Shown here: piece by piece, positions 25,335-34,457 of the stretch
Layout of the letters: every line of letters begins with the position of its first letter
Position numbering within the stretch: position 1 is the stretch's first letter
Source of the DNA: Hyphomonas adhaerens MHS-3
GTDB lineage: Bacteria; Pseudomonadota; Alphaproteobacteria; Caulobacterales; Hyphomonadaceae
Reading direction: 5' to 3'
DNA: 64,000 bases
Assembly: GCF_000685235.1 (NCBI RefSeq)
Contig: NZ_ARYH01000003.1
Coordinates: 124,001-188,000 of the forward strand
Program-made: the position numbers and the translations under genes
Notes under the pieces: model-generated
Databases searched by the model: none
The model's input: only the letters and a program-made list of their open reading frames with translations
What the model was told of the DNA's origin: nothing

Positions 25335-27104
25335 TCAGACCCCGAACAACGCCTCGCTGCCTTCCAGGAAGGTCTGGCCGCCTTCGACGATGCCCGGCAC
25401 ACGGCCCGGCGCTTCAGCGAGCGCGGTTTCGGCGAAGAAGCCGGCAAGGGCCAGGTTGCGGGCGCGGCTGGCCGGGTCGCTTGACCGGGCGGCGGTCGCG
25501 GCGCGCGTCAGGAAGTGGCCGCCGATCACGTCGCCTGCCAGCGCGAGATAGGCCGTCGCCCCGGCGAGCGCCTTGTCCTGATCGCGCTCTTTCATGGCCG
25601 CCAGCATCCAGTCGGTCGCTTCGCGCAGGGCGTCGGCCCCGGCGCGCAAACGGTCCGCAATCTGAACAAGCTGCGGCTCGTTCGTCGCGCGGGCTTCGCG
25701 GATGGTGGCATCAATGTCGCCAAGGATCAGGCGCATGGACTCGCCATTCGTGCCTGAGAGTTTCCGCCCCACCAGGTCGATCGCCTGAATGCCGTTCGTG
25801 CCTTCATAAATCGGCGCGATACGGGAGTCGCGATAGAGCTGGGCTGCCAGCGTCTCGTTCATGAAGCCCATGCCGCCATGGATCTGCAGGCCGAGGCTGG
25901 CAACGTCGACGCCCATGTCGGTGGACCACGCCTTGGCGATCGGCGTCAGCAGGTCTTCGCGCAGCTTGGCGGCGTGGCGCGCCTGCTCGTCTGTTGCCGC
26001 GTCGGCAAGGTCTGCCGCAACGCCGCAGGCATAGCAGATGGCGCGGGCTGCCGCGACGCGGGCGCGCATGGTCGTCAGGGTACGTCGCACATCGGCATGG
26101 TGCAGGATCGGGGCGGGGCCATCGACGCCCGGCGCCTTGCCCTGCTTGCGCTCCTGCGCGTATTCGAACGCCGCCTGATAGGCCGCCTCGCCCACGGCAA
26201 CGCCCTCAAGGCCGACATTCAGCCGCGCCGAGTTCATCATCGTGAACATGCAGGCCAGGCCCTTGTTGGCTTCACCGATCAGCCAGCCCGTGGCGCCGTC
26301 ATACTCCATCACGCAGGTGGGGGAGGCGTGGATGCCGATCTTCTTTTCCAGGCCGATACATTTCAGGCTGTTGCGTTCGCCGAGGCTGCCGTCTTCACCG
26401 ACGAGGAATTTCGGCACCAGGAACAGCGACACGCCGCGCGACCCGGCCGGCGCATCCGGCAGGCGCGCCAGGACCAGGTGGATGATGTTCTCGGCGATGT
26501 CATGGTCGCCCCAGGTGATGAAGATCTTCTGGCCGCTGATCGCGTAGGAGCCGTCATCATTCGGCACGGCTTTTGTCTTCAATGCGCCGACATCGGACCC
26601 GGCCTGCGGCTCGGTCAGGTTCATCGTGCCGGTCCAGTTCCCGGCGACGAGGTTCGGCAGATAGGTCTGCTTCTGCGCGTCGGTGCCATGCGCCAGCAAA
26701 GCCTCAATCGCACCGAAGCTGAGCATCGGGCAGAGGCCAAACGCCATGTTCGCCGAATGGACCATCTCCATCACGGCCAGCGCCAGCGTCTTTGGCAGGC
26801 CCTGTCCGCCCCATTCCTCCGGCGCCGACAAGCCCATCCAGCCGCCTTCACGGAACTGGGCATAGGCCTCAGCAAAGCCGGGCGCAGCCTTGACGCCATC
26901 CTCTGTCAGCACAGCGCCCGCCGCATCGCCCGGCTGGTTCAGCGGGGCCAGCACATCGCGGGCAAGCTTTGCGGCCTCGTCCAGAATCGGTGCGATCAGA
27001 TCCGGATCGTAGGACTCGAAGCCCGGCAGGCCCTCCAGCTTTGGCAGGCCGGAAACCGACTGCAGCGCGAAGGCCATGTCCTGGATCGGGGCTTCATAGG
27101 CCAT
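25335..27104 (-). CDS. Long acyl-CoA dehydrogenase (DmdC-like, with extra C-terminal domain)
   Basis: 589 residues from ATG 27102-27104 with CGGAGA upstream. FAD enzyme of the acyl-CoA dehydrogenase superfamily: NLTEPQAGSDVGALKTKA and ISGQKIFITWGDHD form the FAD/substrate region, and the family active-site Glu is in PIYEGTNGIQAIDLVGRKL (~residue 440). After it comes a ~130-residue helical domain, as in the 3-methylmercaptopropionyl-CoA dehydrogenase (DmdC) group. Substrate uncertain: DmdC activity is a family possibility, not shown. Divergent from a YceI-type lipoprotein gene. Confidence 0.93.
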   Translation of the reverse strand: MAYEAPIQDMAFALQSVSGLPKLEGLPGFESYDPDLIAPILDEAAKLARDVLAPLNQPGDAAGAVLTEDGVKAAPGFAEAYAQFREGGWMGLSAPEEWGGQGLPKTLALAVMEMVHSANMAFGLCPMLSFGAIEALLAHGTDAQKQTYLPNLVAGNWTGTMNLTEPQAGSDVGALKTKAVPNDDGSYAISGQKIFITWGDHDIAENIIHLVLARLPDAPAGSRGVSLFLVPKFLVGEDGSLGERNSLKCIGLEKKIGIHASPTCVMEYDGATGWLIGEANKGLACMFTMMNSARLNVGLEGVAVGEAAYQAAFEYAQERKQGKAPGVDGPAPILHHADVRRTLTTMRARVAAARAICYACGVAADLADAATDEQARHAAKLREDLLTPIAKAWSTDMGVDVASLGLQIHGGMGFMNETLAAQLYRDSRIAPIYEGTNGIQAIDLVGRKLSGTNGESMRLILGDIDATIREARATNEPQLVQIADRLRAGADALREATDWMLAAMKERDQDKALAGATAYLALAGDVIGGHFLTRAATAARSSDPASRARNLALAGFFAETALAEAPGRVPGIVEGGQTFLEGSEALFGV

Positions 27105-27223
27105 CAATTTATCTCCGATAGTGCATAAGTGATATTGGGCGCAGGCTTTAGCGCACCTGTGGCGACTGTCCAGCGGCGCACTATACTGTGTGGCAACCTG
27201 AGCAACAAAAGGCACTAACACCC

Positions 27224-27949
27224 ATGCGCACATTCCTCCTTTCCGTTTCTGCAATTGCCCTCGTCGCCTGTGGCGCCCCGGCAACCAGCGAAGCAACCCC
27301 AGCTGCCCCGGAAACGGCCGCGGCTGAAACCACGGCAGGCCCTGCCGAAGCCCCGGCACCGGAACTCGGCCCGGCCGGCACGTATGAACTCGACCCCAGC
27401 CACGCCTCGCTGACCTGGAAAATCAGCCATTTCGGCCTGTCCAACTACACTGCACGCTTTACCGGCATTTCCGGGACGCTGGATTTCGATCCGGAAGACC
27501 TGTCGGCCAGCCAGCTGGACATCACGGTCGACCCGACCTCTGTCGAGACCGATTACCCGTTTGATTTCAAGGCTGGCCACCCGGACAGCCCGTTCGACAC
27601 GTTCGACCAGGAAATCTCCGAGAGCGAGACCTACTTCAATTCCACGGCCTTCCCGGCCATCACGTTCAAGTCCACCGACGTCACCGCGACCGGCGCCAAT
27701 ACCGGCACGGTCACCGGCGACCTGACCTTCCGCGGTGTCACCAAGCCGGTGACGCTGGACGTGACCTATAATGGCACCGCCAGCTTCCCGTGGGCACCGG
27801 ATTCGCCTCGCCTGGGCTTCTCGGCCACAGGCACGATCAAGCGCTCCGACTTCGGCCTCGACTTCATGGTGCCGAGCCTCAGCGACGAGGTGGACTTGCT
27901 GATCGAAACAGAATTCGCCAAGGCAGCAGACGCCAGCGAATCTGAGTAA
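27224..27949 (+). CDS. YceI-family lipoprotein
   Basis: 241 residues. Lipoprotein signal (lipobox VAC, Cys16), then an Ala/Pro/Glu/Thr-rich linker to about residue 55. The YceI lipocalin-like domain runs from AGTYELDPSHASLTWKISHF onward, with GDLTFRGVTKPVTLDVTYNG and LGFSATGTIKRSDFGL as the family strands. YceI proteins bind isoprenoid-like lipids; several are found next to cytochrome b561 genes. It lies 11 nt upstream of a b561-YceI fusion, so the two are almost certainly co-transcribed. Confidence 0.93.
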   Translation: MRTFLLSVSAIALVACGAPATSEATPAAPETAAAETTAGPAEAPAPELGPAGTYELDPSHASLTWKISHFGLSNYTARFTGISGTLDFDPEDLSASQLDITVDPTSVETDYPFDFKAGHPDSPFDTFDQEISESETYFNSTAFPAITFKSTDVTATGANTGTVTGDLTFRGVTKPVTLDVTYNGTASFPWAPDSPRLGFSATGTIKRSDFGLDFMVPSLSDEVDLLIETEFAKAADASESE

Positions 27950-27960
27950 GGCCCCATTCC

Positions 27961-29157
27961 ATGCATGCTCCATCCTCCAATCGATACACAGTCGTCGCGA
28001 TCCTCCTCCATTGGGCGATCGCGGCCCTGATCCTGTTCATGATCTGGCTGGGATGGAACATGGAAGACAATGAAGCCCGCTTCCAGCTGCACAAATCGAT
28101 CGGGATCGCGATCCTGTTCCTCAGCGTGGCGCGGGTGCTGTGGCGGTGGCGCAATCCACCGCCGCCATTGCCCGACGACATGACGCCGTGGGAGAAACGC
28201 CTCTCCCACGGTGTTCATATCGGGTTCTATGCCCTGATGATCGGCCTGCCGCTGCTCGGCTGGCTGCTGGTCTCGACGTCCAAGTTCCAGGTCTCGACCG
28301 TCCTGTTCGGTACGGTCAGCTGGCCCCACCTTCCGTTCACAGAAGGCCTGCGGGGCGGGGTGGTCCACGAGATTGTGGAATTCCTGCACTCCAAGGGCGC
28401 CTGGGTCCTGATCGTGCTGCTCGGCCTGCATGTCGCGGGCGCCGTGAAGCATGAAGTTGCCGCGGAACAAGGCGTGTTCAAGCGGATGATCCCCGGCCTG
28501 TTCGGCCGCCCGCATTCGCCCCCGCCACCCAAAGGCTATGCGATCGCGTTCGGCGGCGCAGCACTCCTGTTTGCGATCATCGCCGCTGTGCCGCTGATGA
28601 AGTCCGCGCCCCCCGCACCGGCAGGCCCCGCATCGACCGGCACCGTTCCCGCGGACGCCGGCAACTGGGAGATCGACGGCGAAACCTCCGAGATCGCCTT
28701 TGCCGGCACCTATCAGAACAAGCCGTTCTCCGGCACGTTCACGCGCTGGAATGCGAATGTCCTGTTCGACCCGGAAGACCTGGAAGGCTCCGCCGTCACG
28801 GTCGAGGTCCAGCCCGGCTCGGCCCAGACCGGTACCAAACTCTATGACGACACGCTGCAAAGCGGCGAATGGTTCGACACAGGCACGTATCCGGTCGTGA
28901 AGGTCAGCCTGATCAACTTCGCGGCCGCACCGGATGGCGGCTACACCGCCGAAGCCTCGCTGCTGGTGAAGGAGCAGGCAGTCAACGTGCCGTTCGACTT
29001 CAGCCTCATGATCGAGGGCGACACCGCCACCTTCGAGGGCACCACCACGCTCTCGCGCGCGGGCCTGAACCTTGGCCAGCAGTCTGACCCCGGCGGAGAC
29101 TGGGTGAGCGACGACGTCACGGTCACCGTCAAAGGCACCGCCACCCGCCGGGAATAA
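27961..29157 (+). CDS. Cytochrome b561 fused to a YceI domain
   Basis: 398 residues in two parts. Residues ~1-180 are a four-helix cytochrome b561 (COG3038): heme ligand candidates are His in LLHWAIAALILFMIWLGWNM, HKSIG, HGVHIGFYAL and GLHVAGAVKHE. A fifth hydrophobic helix (residues ~197-217) and a Pro/Ala linker lead to a periplasmic YceI domain (GNWEIDGETSEIAFAG through TVTVKG). The fusion places the YceI pocket on the membrane cytochrome and follows a separate YceI lipoprotein. Electron or quinone-type lipid transfer at the membrane is inferred, not shown. Confidence 0.92.
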   Translation: MHAPSSNRYTVVAILLHWAIAALILFMIWLGWNMEDNEARFQLHKSIGIAILFLSVARVLWRWRNPPPPLPDDMTPWEKRLSHGVHIGFYALMIGLPLLGWLLVSTSKFQVSTVLFGTVSWPHLPFTEGLRGGVVHEIVEFLHSKGAWVLIVLLGLHVAGAVKHEVAAEQGVFKRMIPGLFGRPHSPPPPKGYAIAFGGAALLFAIIAAVPLMKSAPPAPAGPASTGTVPADAGNWEIDGETSEIAFAGTYQNKPFSGTFTRWNANVLFDPEDLEGSAVTVEVQPGSAQTGTKLYDDTLQSGEWFDTGTYPVVKVSLINFAAAPDGGYTAEASLLVKEQAVNVPFDFSLMIEGDTATFEGTTTLSRAGLNLGQQSDPGGDWVSDDVTVTVKGTATRRE

Positions 29158-29205
29158 TGCGGCGGCGGCTTCCTGCCGGGCGGGACGGGTGCTAAGGCGC
29201 GCTCC

Positions 29206-30144
29206 ATGACCGCCATCGTGCCCATCCAGCCGGGAACGCTCAGCCTCGCCGCCATGCATCTGCGCGGCGGCGGCCTCGTGGCGATGCCCACAGAGACGGT
29301 CTACGGCCTCGCCTGCAATGCCGCCAATCCGGATGCCGTGGTCCGCCTCTATGAGGCCAAGGGCCGCCCGCGCTTCAACCCGCTGATCGCGCATGTCGCG
29401 AACATGGAAATGGCGGAGCAGGAGGCTGTGTTCTCCGATCAGGCCCGCGAGATTGCCGCGAAGTTCTGGCCGGGGCCGCTGACCCTGGTCCTGCCTGTCG
29501 CGCCCACCGGTACGGTCAGCGATATCGCCCGCGCCGGGCTGGACACGATTGCCCTGCGCATGCCAGCCCATCCGGGTGCCCGGGCGCTGATCGAGACCTT
29601 CGGCAAGCCGCTGGTCGCGCCGTCTGCCAACCGCTCCGGCCATGTCAGCCCCACGACGGCGCAGCATGTGAAGGAAGACCTGGACGGGAAGGTCGACCTG
29701 ATCCTCGACGGCGGCCCCTGTGATCGCGGAATCGAGTCGACCATTGTCAGCTTCGTGGGCGAGCGCCCTGTCCTGCTCCGCGCCGGCGCGCTGGAAACGC
29801 CTGCCCTTGAGGCCGCCCTCGGCGCGCCGCTCATCGCGCGCGAGGAAGCAGACGGAATCTCCGCCCCCGGACAACTCAAGAGCCACTACGCCCCGAATGC
29901 CCGCATCCGCCTGAATGCCGAGGCGCCAGAGCCGGGCGAGGGGTGGCTCGCCTTTGGTGAGACGCCCTACCCGGGTCTTAATCTTTCGGAGACGGGCAAT
30001 TTGCGTGAAGCTGCGAAGAACCTCTTCGCCGCCCTGCGCACGCTCGATACGCAACATGACCGCATTGCCGTCGCCCGCATCCCGGACGAAGGCCTCGGCG
30101 AGGCCATCAACGACCGCCTCGCCCGCGCGGCGCACCGGGACTAG
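29206..30144 (+). CDS. tsaC: L-threonylcarbamoyladenylate synthase (Sua5/TsaC type)
   Basis: 312 residues, the long Sua5-like form. Makes threonylcarbamoyl-AMP from Thr, bicarbonate and ATP for t6A37 modification of ANN-reading tRNAs. YrdC-type core: GGLVAMPTETVYGLACNA, YEAKGRPRFNPLIAHV, KFWPGPLTLVLP and APSANRSGHVSPTTAQHV. The C-terminal Sua5 domain is preceded by the linker PGQLKSHYAPNA. First gene of a plus-strand run; the stop lies 9 nt before the PaiB-like start. Confidence 0.95.
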   Translation: MTAIVPIQPGTLSLAAMHLRGGGLVAMPTETVYGLACNAANPDAVVRLYEAKGRPRFNPLIAHVANMEMAEQEAVFSDQAREIAAKFWPGPLTLVLPVAPTGTVSDIARAGLDTIALRMPAHPGARALIETFGKPLVAPSANRSGHVSPTTAQHVKEDLDGKVDLILDGGPCDRGIESTIVSFVGERPVLLRAGALETPALEAALGAPLIAREEADGISAPGQLKSHYAPNARIRLNAEAPEPGEGWLAFGETPYPGLNLSETGNLREAAKNLFAALRTLDTQHDRIAVARIPDEGLGEAINDRLARAAHRD

Positions 30145-30153
30145 GAGCAAGCC

Positions 30154-30771
30154 ATGCACCCTGCCCGCCGGTTTCACGTCACAGACCCTGCCGTGCTGCG
30201 TCAGCGCGTTCTGGATCATCCCTTCGCGGTGATCAGCGCGGTGAGCGATGGCCAGCCTGTCGCGGCGCACGCCCCTGTTCTTCCCTCCGGGGGAGGGGGG
30301 CCCCTGTCGCTGCGCTTCCACTTTTCGGTCGCCAATCCGGTGACCAAGGCCCTGTTGGCTGGCAGCCCGGCACTGGCCGTGTTCACCGGCCCGCACGCCT
30401 ATGTCTCGCCGGACTGGTACGGCATCGACGACCAGGTGCCGACCTGGAACTATATCTCCGTCGAGGCGGCCGGGCCGGTCACCCGGCTGGACGATGCCGC
30501 GATGCGCCAGCTGATCGACGACCTCTCCGACCATTTCGAAAGCGGCCTCGCCCCGAAGCCCATCTGGAAAACGGCCAAGATGACGCCCGCGCGGCTGGAG
30601 GCGCTGTATCGCGGCCTCGTCGCGTTCGAGCTGCGCCCGGAACGGTTCGAGGGCATCGCCAAACTGAACCAGGACAAACCCGCCAGCGCACGCGCCGGGG
30701 TCATCGACGCACTGGATGCGACGGAAAACGGTGTCGCGCTCGCCGCAGAAATGCGTAAAATGGATTCATGA
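30154..30771 (+). CDS. PaiB-family FMN-binding protein
   Basis: 205 residues. Split-barrel flavin-binding fold of the PaiB/FMN_bind_2 family: HAYVSPDWYGIDDQVPTWNY is the diagnostic block and FEGIAKLNQDKPASARAGVI the C-terminal signature. PaiB-like proteins are often annotated as negative transcriptional regulators, but heme or flavin chemistry fits the fold as well. The start follows AGGAG. Its stop overlaps the start of the FAD-binding oxidoreductase (ATGA), so the two are coupled. Confidence 0.92.
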   Translation: MHPARRFHVTDPAVLRQRVLDHPFAVISAVSDGQPVAAHAPVLPSGGGGPLSLRFHFSVANPVTKALLAGSPALAVFTGPHAYVSPDWYGIDDQVPTWNYISVEAAGPVTRLDDAAMRQLIDDLSDHFESGLAPKPIWKTAKMTPARLEALYRGLVAFELRPERFEGIAKLNQDKPASARAGVIDALDATENGVALAAEMRKMDS

Positions 30772-32174
30772 CCCAGACACTGCCCCCAGACTTCCTCGCC
30801 GCCCTGAAAGACCTGCTCGGCCCACAGGGCTGGTCCGAAGATCCGGACGTCTTGTCCGAACACGCGCAGGCATGGCGCGGCTTCATCAAGGGTGACACAC
30901 CCATCGTGGCCAAGCCGGCCAGTACGGAAGAGGCCGCCGCGCTGGTAAAACTGTGCAGCCAGCACAGCGTCGCGATCTGCCCGCAGGGTGGCAATACGGG
31001 CCTTGTCGATGCGGGTGTGCCGCACGGCGAGATCTGCGTCTCCATGCGCCGCATGAACAAGGTGCGCAGCGTGGACGTGTTCAACAATTCCATGGTGGTG
31101 GAGGCGGGCGCCCCGCTGGTGACCGCCCAAGCCGCCGCCGAAGAGGTGAACCGCCTGTTCCCGCTGTCGCTCGGCTCCGAAGGCACCGCCACGATTGGCG
31201 GCCTGATCTCTACCAATGCGGGCGGCGTCAATGTGCTGCGCTATGGCATGATGCGCGACCTCTTGCTGGGCATGGAAGTGGTGCTGCCGTCCGGCGAAAT
31301 CTGGGATGGCCTGTCGGGCCTGCGCAAGAACAATACCGGCTATGACCTGAAGCACCTGTTCGCAGGCGCCGAAGGCACGCTCGGCCTCGTGACCGCCGCG
31401 ACGCTCAAACTGTTCCCCAAAGTGCAACGTGCCACGGCCTGGGTGACGGTGGAGACCACGCAGGAGGTGATCGCACTGCTGGCGCATGTCCGCGAAATGG
31501 CGGGCGACACGGTGACGAGCTTCGAGATGATCCCGGCCAATGCGGTCGAGATGGTGGTGGCCGACATTGAAGGCACGCGCGATCCGCTGCCGTCGAACCT
31601 TGGCTGGCGCGTGCTGATGGAAGTGTCCTTCTCGGACGAAGCCATGGCGCGCAAGACGCTGGAGACGGCGCTCGAAGCCGCCTTCGAGAAAGGCCTGATC
31701 CAGGACGCGGCCATCGCCGAAAGCCTTGCCCAGGCGAAAGCCATGTGGATGGTGCGCGAGACGATCCCGCTGTCCAAACGCGCCTATGGCAACTCACTGA
31801 ACCAGGACATCTCCGTGCCGGTCAGCAAGATCCCGGCCTTCATGGAAACCTGCAATGCCCGCATCGTGGACAAGCTGCCGACCGCAGACTTCGTCATCTT
31901 CGGCCATGTCGGCGACGGCAATCTGCATTACTCCGTCATCGAACCACCTGAGAAGACAGGCCTGCGCGAGCATTTCGACGCGCTGACGCGGATCATCTAC
32001 GACACGGTGATGGAGTTCGACGGCTCGATCTCTGCCGAGCATGGCGTCGGCCGGCTGAAACGCGACGAGCTGGCGAATTTGCGCCCGCAGGCCGCCACGG
32101 ACACGATGCGCGCCATCAAGACGGCGCTGGACCCCAAAGGCATCATGAACCCGAACCGCGTCGTCAGCGTCTGA
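30768..32174 (+). CDS. FAD-binding oxidoreductase, D-2-hydroxyglutarate/D-lactate dehydrogenase type
   Basis: 468 residues. FAD_binding_4 domain (CPQGGNTGLVDAGVPHG, SLGSEGTATIGGLISTNAGG) and FAD_oxidase_C (FGHVGDGNLHYSV, SAEHGVGRLKRDELA). This combination belongs to the GlcD/D2HGDH/DLD family, which oxidises D-2-hydroxyacids such as D-2-hydroxyglutarate or D-lactate and passes electrons on to a carrier. The substrate is uncertain. Its stop overlaps the convergent L-lactate dehydrogenase-like gene by 11 nt. Confidence 0.93.
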   Translation: MTQTLPPDFLAALKDLLGPQGWSEDPDVLSEHAQAWRGFIKGDTPIVAKPASTEEAAALVKLCSQHSVAICPQGGNTGLVDAGVPHGEICVSMRRMNKVRSVDVFNNSMVVEAGAPLVTAQAAAEEVNRLFPLSLGSEGTATIGGLISTNAGGVNVLRYGMMRDLLLGMEVVLPSGEIWDGLSGLRKNNTGYDLKHLFAGAEGTLGLVTAATLKLFPKVQRATAWVTVETTQEVIALLAHVREMAGDTVTSFEMIPANAVEMVVADIEGTRDPLPSNLGWRVLMEVSFSDEAMARKTLETALEAAFEKGLIQDAAIAESLAQAKAMWMVRETIPLSKRAYGNSLNQDISVPVSKIPAFMETCNARIVDKLPTADFVIFGHVGDGNLHYSVIEPPEKTGLREHFDALTRIIYDTVMEFDGSISAEHGVGRLKRDELANLRPQAATDTMRAIKTALDPKGIMNPNRVVSV

Positions 32175-33309
32175 GGCGCAGCAGCTTTCCGTCCAGGTCG
32201 GCCAGGCGCGGCACGCCCAACAGGCCGAGGCCACGCTCCACATCGTCCTTCAGGATCTGGATGGCCCGGCTGACGCCCGCTTCACCGCCGGCCGCGAGCC
32301 CGTAGAGATAGGCCCGCCCGATGGCCACGCTGGTCGCCCCGCGGGCAATCAGCTTCAGCGCATGACTGCCCCGGCGCACACCGCCATCGGCGATCAGTTC
32401 GATCTTCGGATTGATCGCGTCGCGGACTTCCGGGATGAGGTCGATCACCGGCACAGACGTGTCGATCTGGCGCCCGCCATGATTGGACAGCCACACAGCG
32501 CTGGCGCCATGGTCCACGGCGCGCACGGCATCGTCGACCGTCGCAATCCCTTTCACCGCGAACGGGCCGCCCCATTCACTGGCCATCCATTCGGCGTCTT
32601 TCCAGGTCATGGTGCGGTCGAACAAATTGTTGATCGTGCCCATCACGTCGCCGCCGCCTGCCTGCTGCGCGAAGTTTGCCGGGCCAATCTTCGAGCCCGT
32701 CAAAACGTCCCAGAGATAGCCGGGCTTTGCCAGCGCCTGCGTCGCCGTCTTCGAATTCACTCTCGGCGGGATGGAGAAGCCATTGCGCGGATCGCGCTCG
32801 CGGTAACCGGCGACCGCCGCATCGACCGTCAGCACACAGCCCACAAACCCTGCCGCTTTCGCACGGGCGAGAAACTCCCGCACGATGCCGCGATCCTTCC
32901 AGACATAGATCTGGATGATCTTCGGCACATCGGGCGCAGCGGCGGCGATGTCTTCCAGGGTCTGGCTGGCCAGCGTGGAGGCGGAATAGGCGATGCCGGC
33001 CTTCTGCGCCGCACGGGCAACGGCGAGTTCCCCTTGCCTCGGATGGAACAGCCGCGACGCCGCGGTCGGCGAGATGAAGAACGGCATCGGATTCTTCTGG
33101 CCGAACAGCGTGGTCGACGGGTCCAGCTTCGTGACATCGACCAGCGAGTTCCATTGCCATTCATACTCGGCATACCGATCAACAGACCGGCGCAGCGTGA
33201 GCTCGTCTTCCGCCCCGCCGTCGATATAGTCAAACACCATGCGCGGCAGGCGCCGCTGCGCCAATTTGCGCAGATCGTCGATATTGATTGCGGTTGCAAC
33301 GCTGGCCAC
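32164..33309 (-). CDS. FMN-dependent L-lactate dehydrogenase / alpha-hydroxyacid oxidase family
   Basis: 381 residues. TIM-barrel flavoprotein: MVFDYIDGGAEDELTLR near the N-terminus, FFISPTAASRLFHPRQGE, and the catalytic His region AVWLSNHGGRQIDT (~residues 270-283) with the FMN-phosphate-binding LIADGGVRRGSHALK and ATSVAIGRAYLYGLA. Oxidises L-2-hydroxyacids. GTG start behind AAGGGG. It converges on, and overlaps by 11 nt, the D-2-hydroxyacid dehydrogenase gene, so oxidisers of the two stereoisomers sit end to end. L-lactate is the likeliest substrate. Confidence 0.92.
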   Translation of the reverse strand: MASVATAINIDDLRKLAQRRLPRMVFDYIDGGAEDELTLRRSVDRYAEYEWQWNSLVDVTKLDPSTTLFGQKNPMPFFISPTAASRLFHPRQGELAVARAAQKAGIAYSASTLASQTLEDIAAAAPDVPKIIQIYVWKDRGIVREFLARAKAAGFVGCVLTVDAAVAGYRERDPRNGFSIPPRVNSKTATQALAKPGYLWDVLTGSKIGPANFAQQAGGGDVMGTINNLFDRTMTWKDAEWMASEWGGPFAVKGIATVDDAVRAVDHGASAVWLSNHGGRQIDTSVPVIDLIPEVRDAINPKIELIADGGVRRGSHALKLIARGATSVAIGRAYLYGLAAGGEAGVSRAIQILKDDVERGLGLLGVPRLADLDGKLLRLRR

Positions 33310-33404
33310 GGCGGGTTCCCCTTTGCCTCATCTATTGTTTTTATTTTACGGCCCACCTGAACAGGAATAGGCTTGCCGGTAACAGGTAAGCTAAGGGGGG
33401 CGCT

Positions 33405-34457
33405 ATGCGCAAGCTTCTGCCAATCGCAATATCCGCACTTGTTCTCGGTCTCGCCGCGTGTACGCCATCCGCAGGTCCGGCTGGTGCGCCGGACAATCCG
33501 GCCGCCGACCCCGCTGCCGATGTCCCGGCCGCGGCCCCCGACGAGGCGGGCGTCCGGATGGTCCCGATCTCCACGCCGAAAGGCAACTTCAAGGTCTGGA
33601 CCAAACAGGTGGGCGACAATCCGCGCATCAAGGTGCTGCTACTGCATGGCGGCCCCGGCGCTACATATGAGCTCTTCAAGCCCTTCGAGGACTATTTTTC
33701 ACCCGCCGGGATCGAGTTCTTCTACTACGACCAGCTCGATTCCTGGCTGTCCGACCAGCCAAACGATCCGGACCTGTGGACCATCGAAGCCGCCGTCAGC
33801 GAGGTCGACCAGGTCCGCGAAGCCCTCGGCCTCGACGCAGACAATTTCTATCTCTACGGCCAGTCATGGGGCGGTATGCTCGGCATGGAATATGCGCTCG
33901 CGCATCAGGACCATCTCAAGGGCCTGATCATCTCAAACATGATGGCCAGCATTCCGGCCTATAACGACTATTCGAAGAATGTGCTGCAGCCGCAGATGGA
34001 CCCGGACGTCCTGAAGGAGATCCTTGACTTTGAGGCTGCCGGAGACTTCCACAATCCACGCTACATGGAATTGCTGATGAACTCCTATTATACCCAGCAC
34101 ATCCTGCGGCGCCCGGTGGAGGAATGGCCCCCCGAAGTGCTTGGCTCGTTCGACCACATGAATGGCGAAAAATATCTGGCCATGCAGGGGCCCAGCGAAA
34201 TGGGCGCCGGCGGATCGCTCGTCGATTGGGACAGGCTGGCAGACCTGCACAGGATCACCGTGCCGACCCTCATCACCGGTGGGCAGGAAGACACGATGGA
34301 CCCTGCCTTCATGGCGAAGATGGCGGAAGAGATTCCGAACGCGGAGCTGAACATCTGCCCGGATGCAGGCCACCTCACCCAGTATGACAATCCGGATTGC
34401 TATTTCACGGGGATGATCGACTTCATCGAGTCCGTGGACGAGGGAGAAACCGAATGA
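33405..34457 (+). CDS. Lipoprotein proline-iminopeptidase-like alpha/beta hydrolase
   Basis: 350 residues. Lipoprotein signal (lipobox LAAC, Cys19) and an Ala/Pro/Asp-rich linker, then an alpha/beta hydrolase. The HGGPGATYE oxyanion motif (~residues 84-92) and GQSWGGMLG nucleophile elbow (catalytic Ser ~153) are typical of prolyl iminopeptidases. GGQEDTMDP supplies the acid and PDAGHLTQYD the His. Membrane-anchored, probably cleaving N-terminal Pro peptides or related amides outside the cytoplasm. A good SD (AAGGGGGG) precedes the start. The stop overlaps the next lipoprotein start (ATGA). Confidence 0.9.
   Translation: MRKLLPIAISALVLGLAACTPSAGPAGAPDNPAADPAADVPAAAPDEAGVRMVPISTPKGNFKVWTKQVGDNPRIKVLLLHGGPGATYELFKPFEDYFSPAGIEFFYYDQLDSWLSDQPNDPDLWTIEAAVSEVDQVREALGLDADNFYLYGQSWGGMLGMEYALAHQDHLKGLIISNMMASIPAYNDYSKNVLQPQMDPDVLKEILDFEAAGDFHNPRYMELLMNSYYTQHILRRPVEEWPPEVLGSFDHMNGEKYLAMQGPSEMGAGGSLVDWDRLADLHRITVPTLITGGQEDTMDPAFMAKMAEEIPNAELNICPDAGHLTQYDNPDCYFTGMIDFIESVDEGETE

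Noticed and set aside
27766-30534. 922-codon minus-strand open frame
   Set aside because: It runs antisense to the YceI, b561-YceI, Tsac and PaiB genes; composition is His/Arg/Gln-rich with no recognisable domain. Shadow frame.
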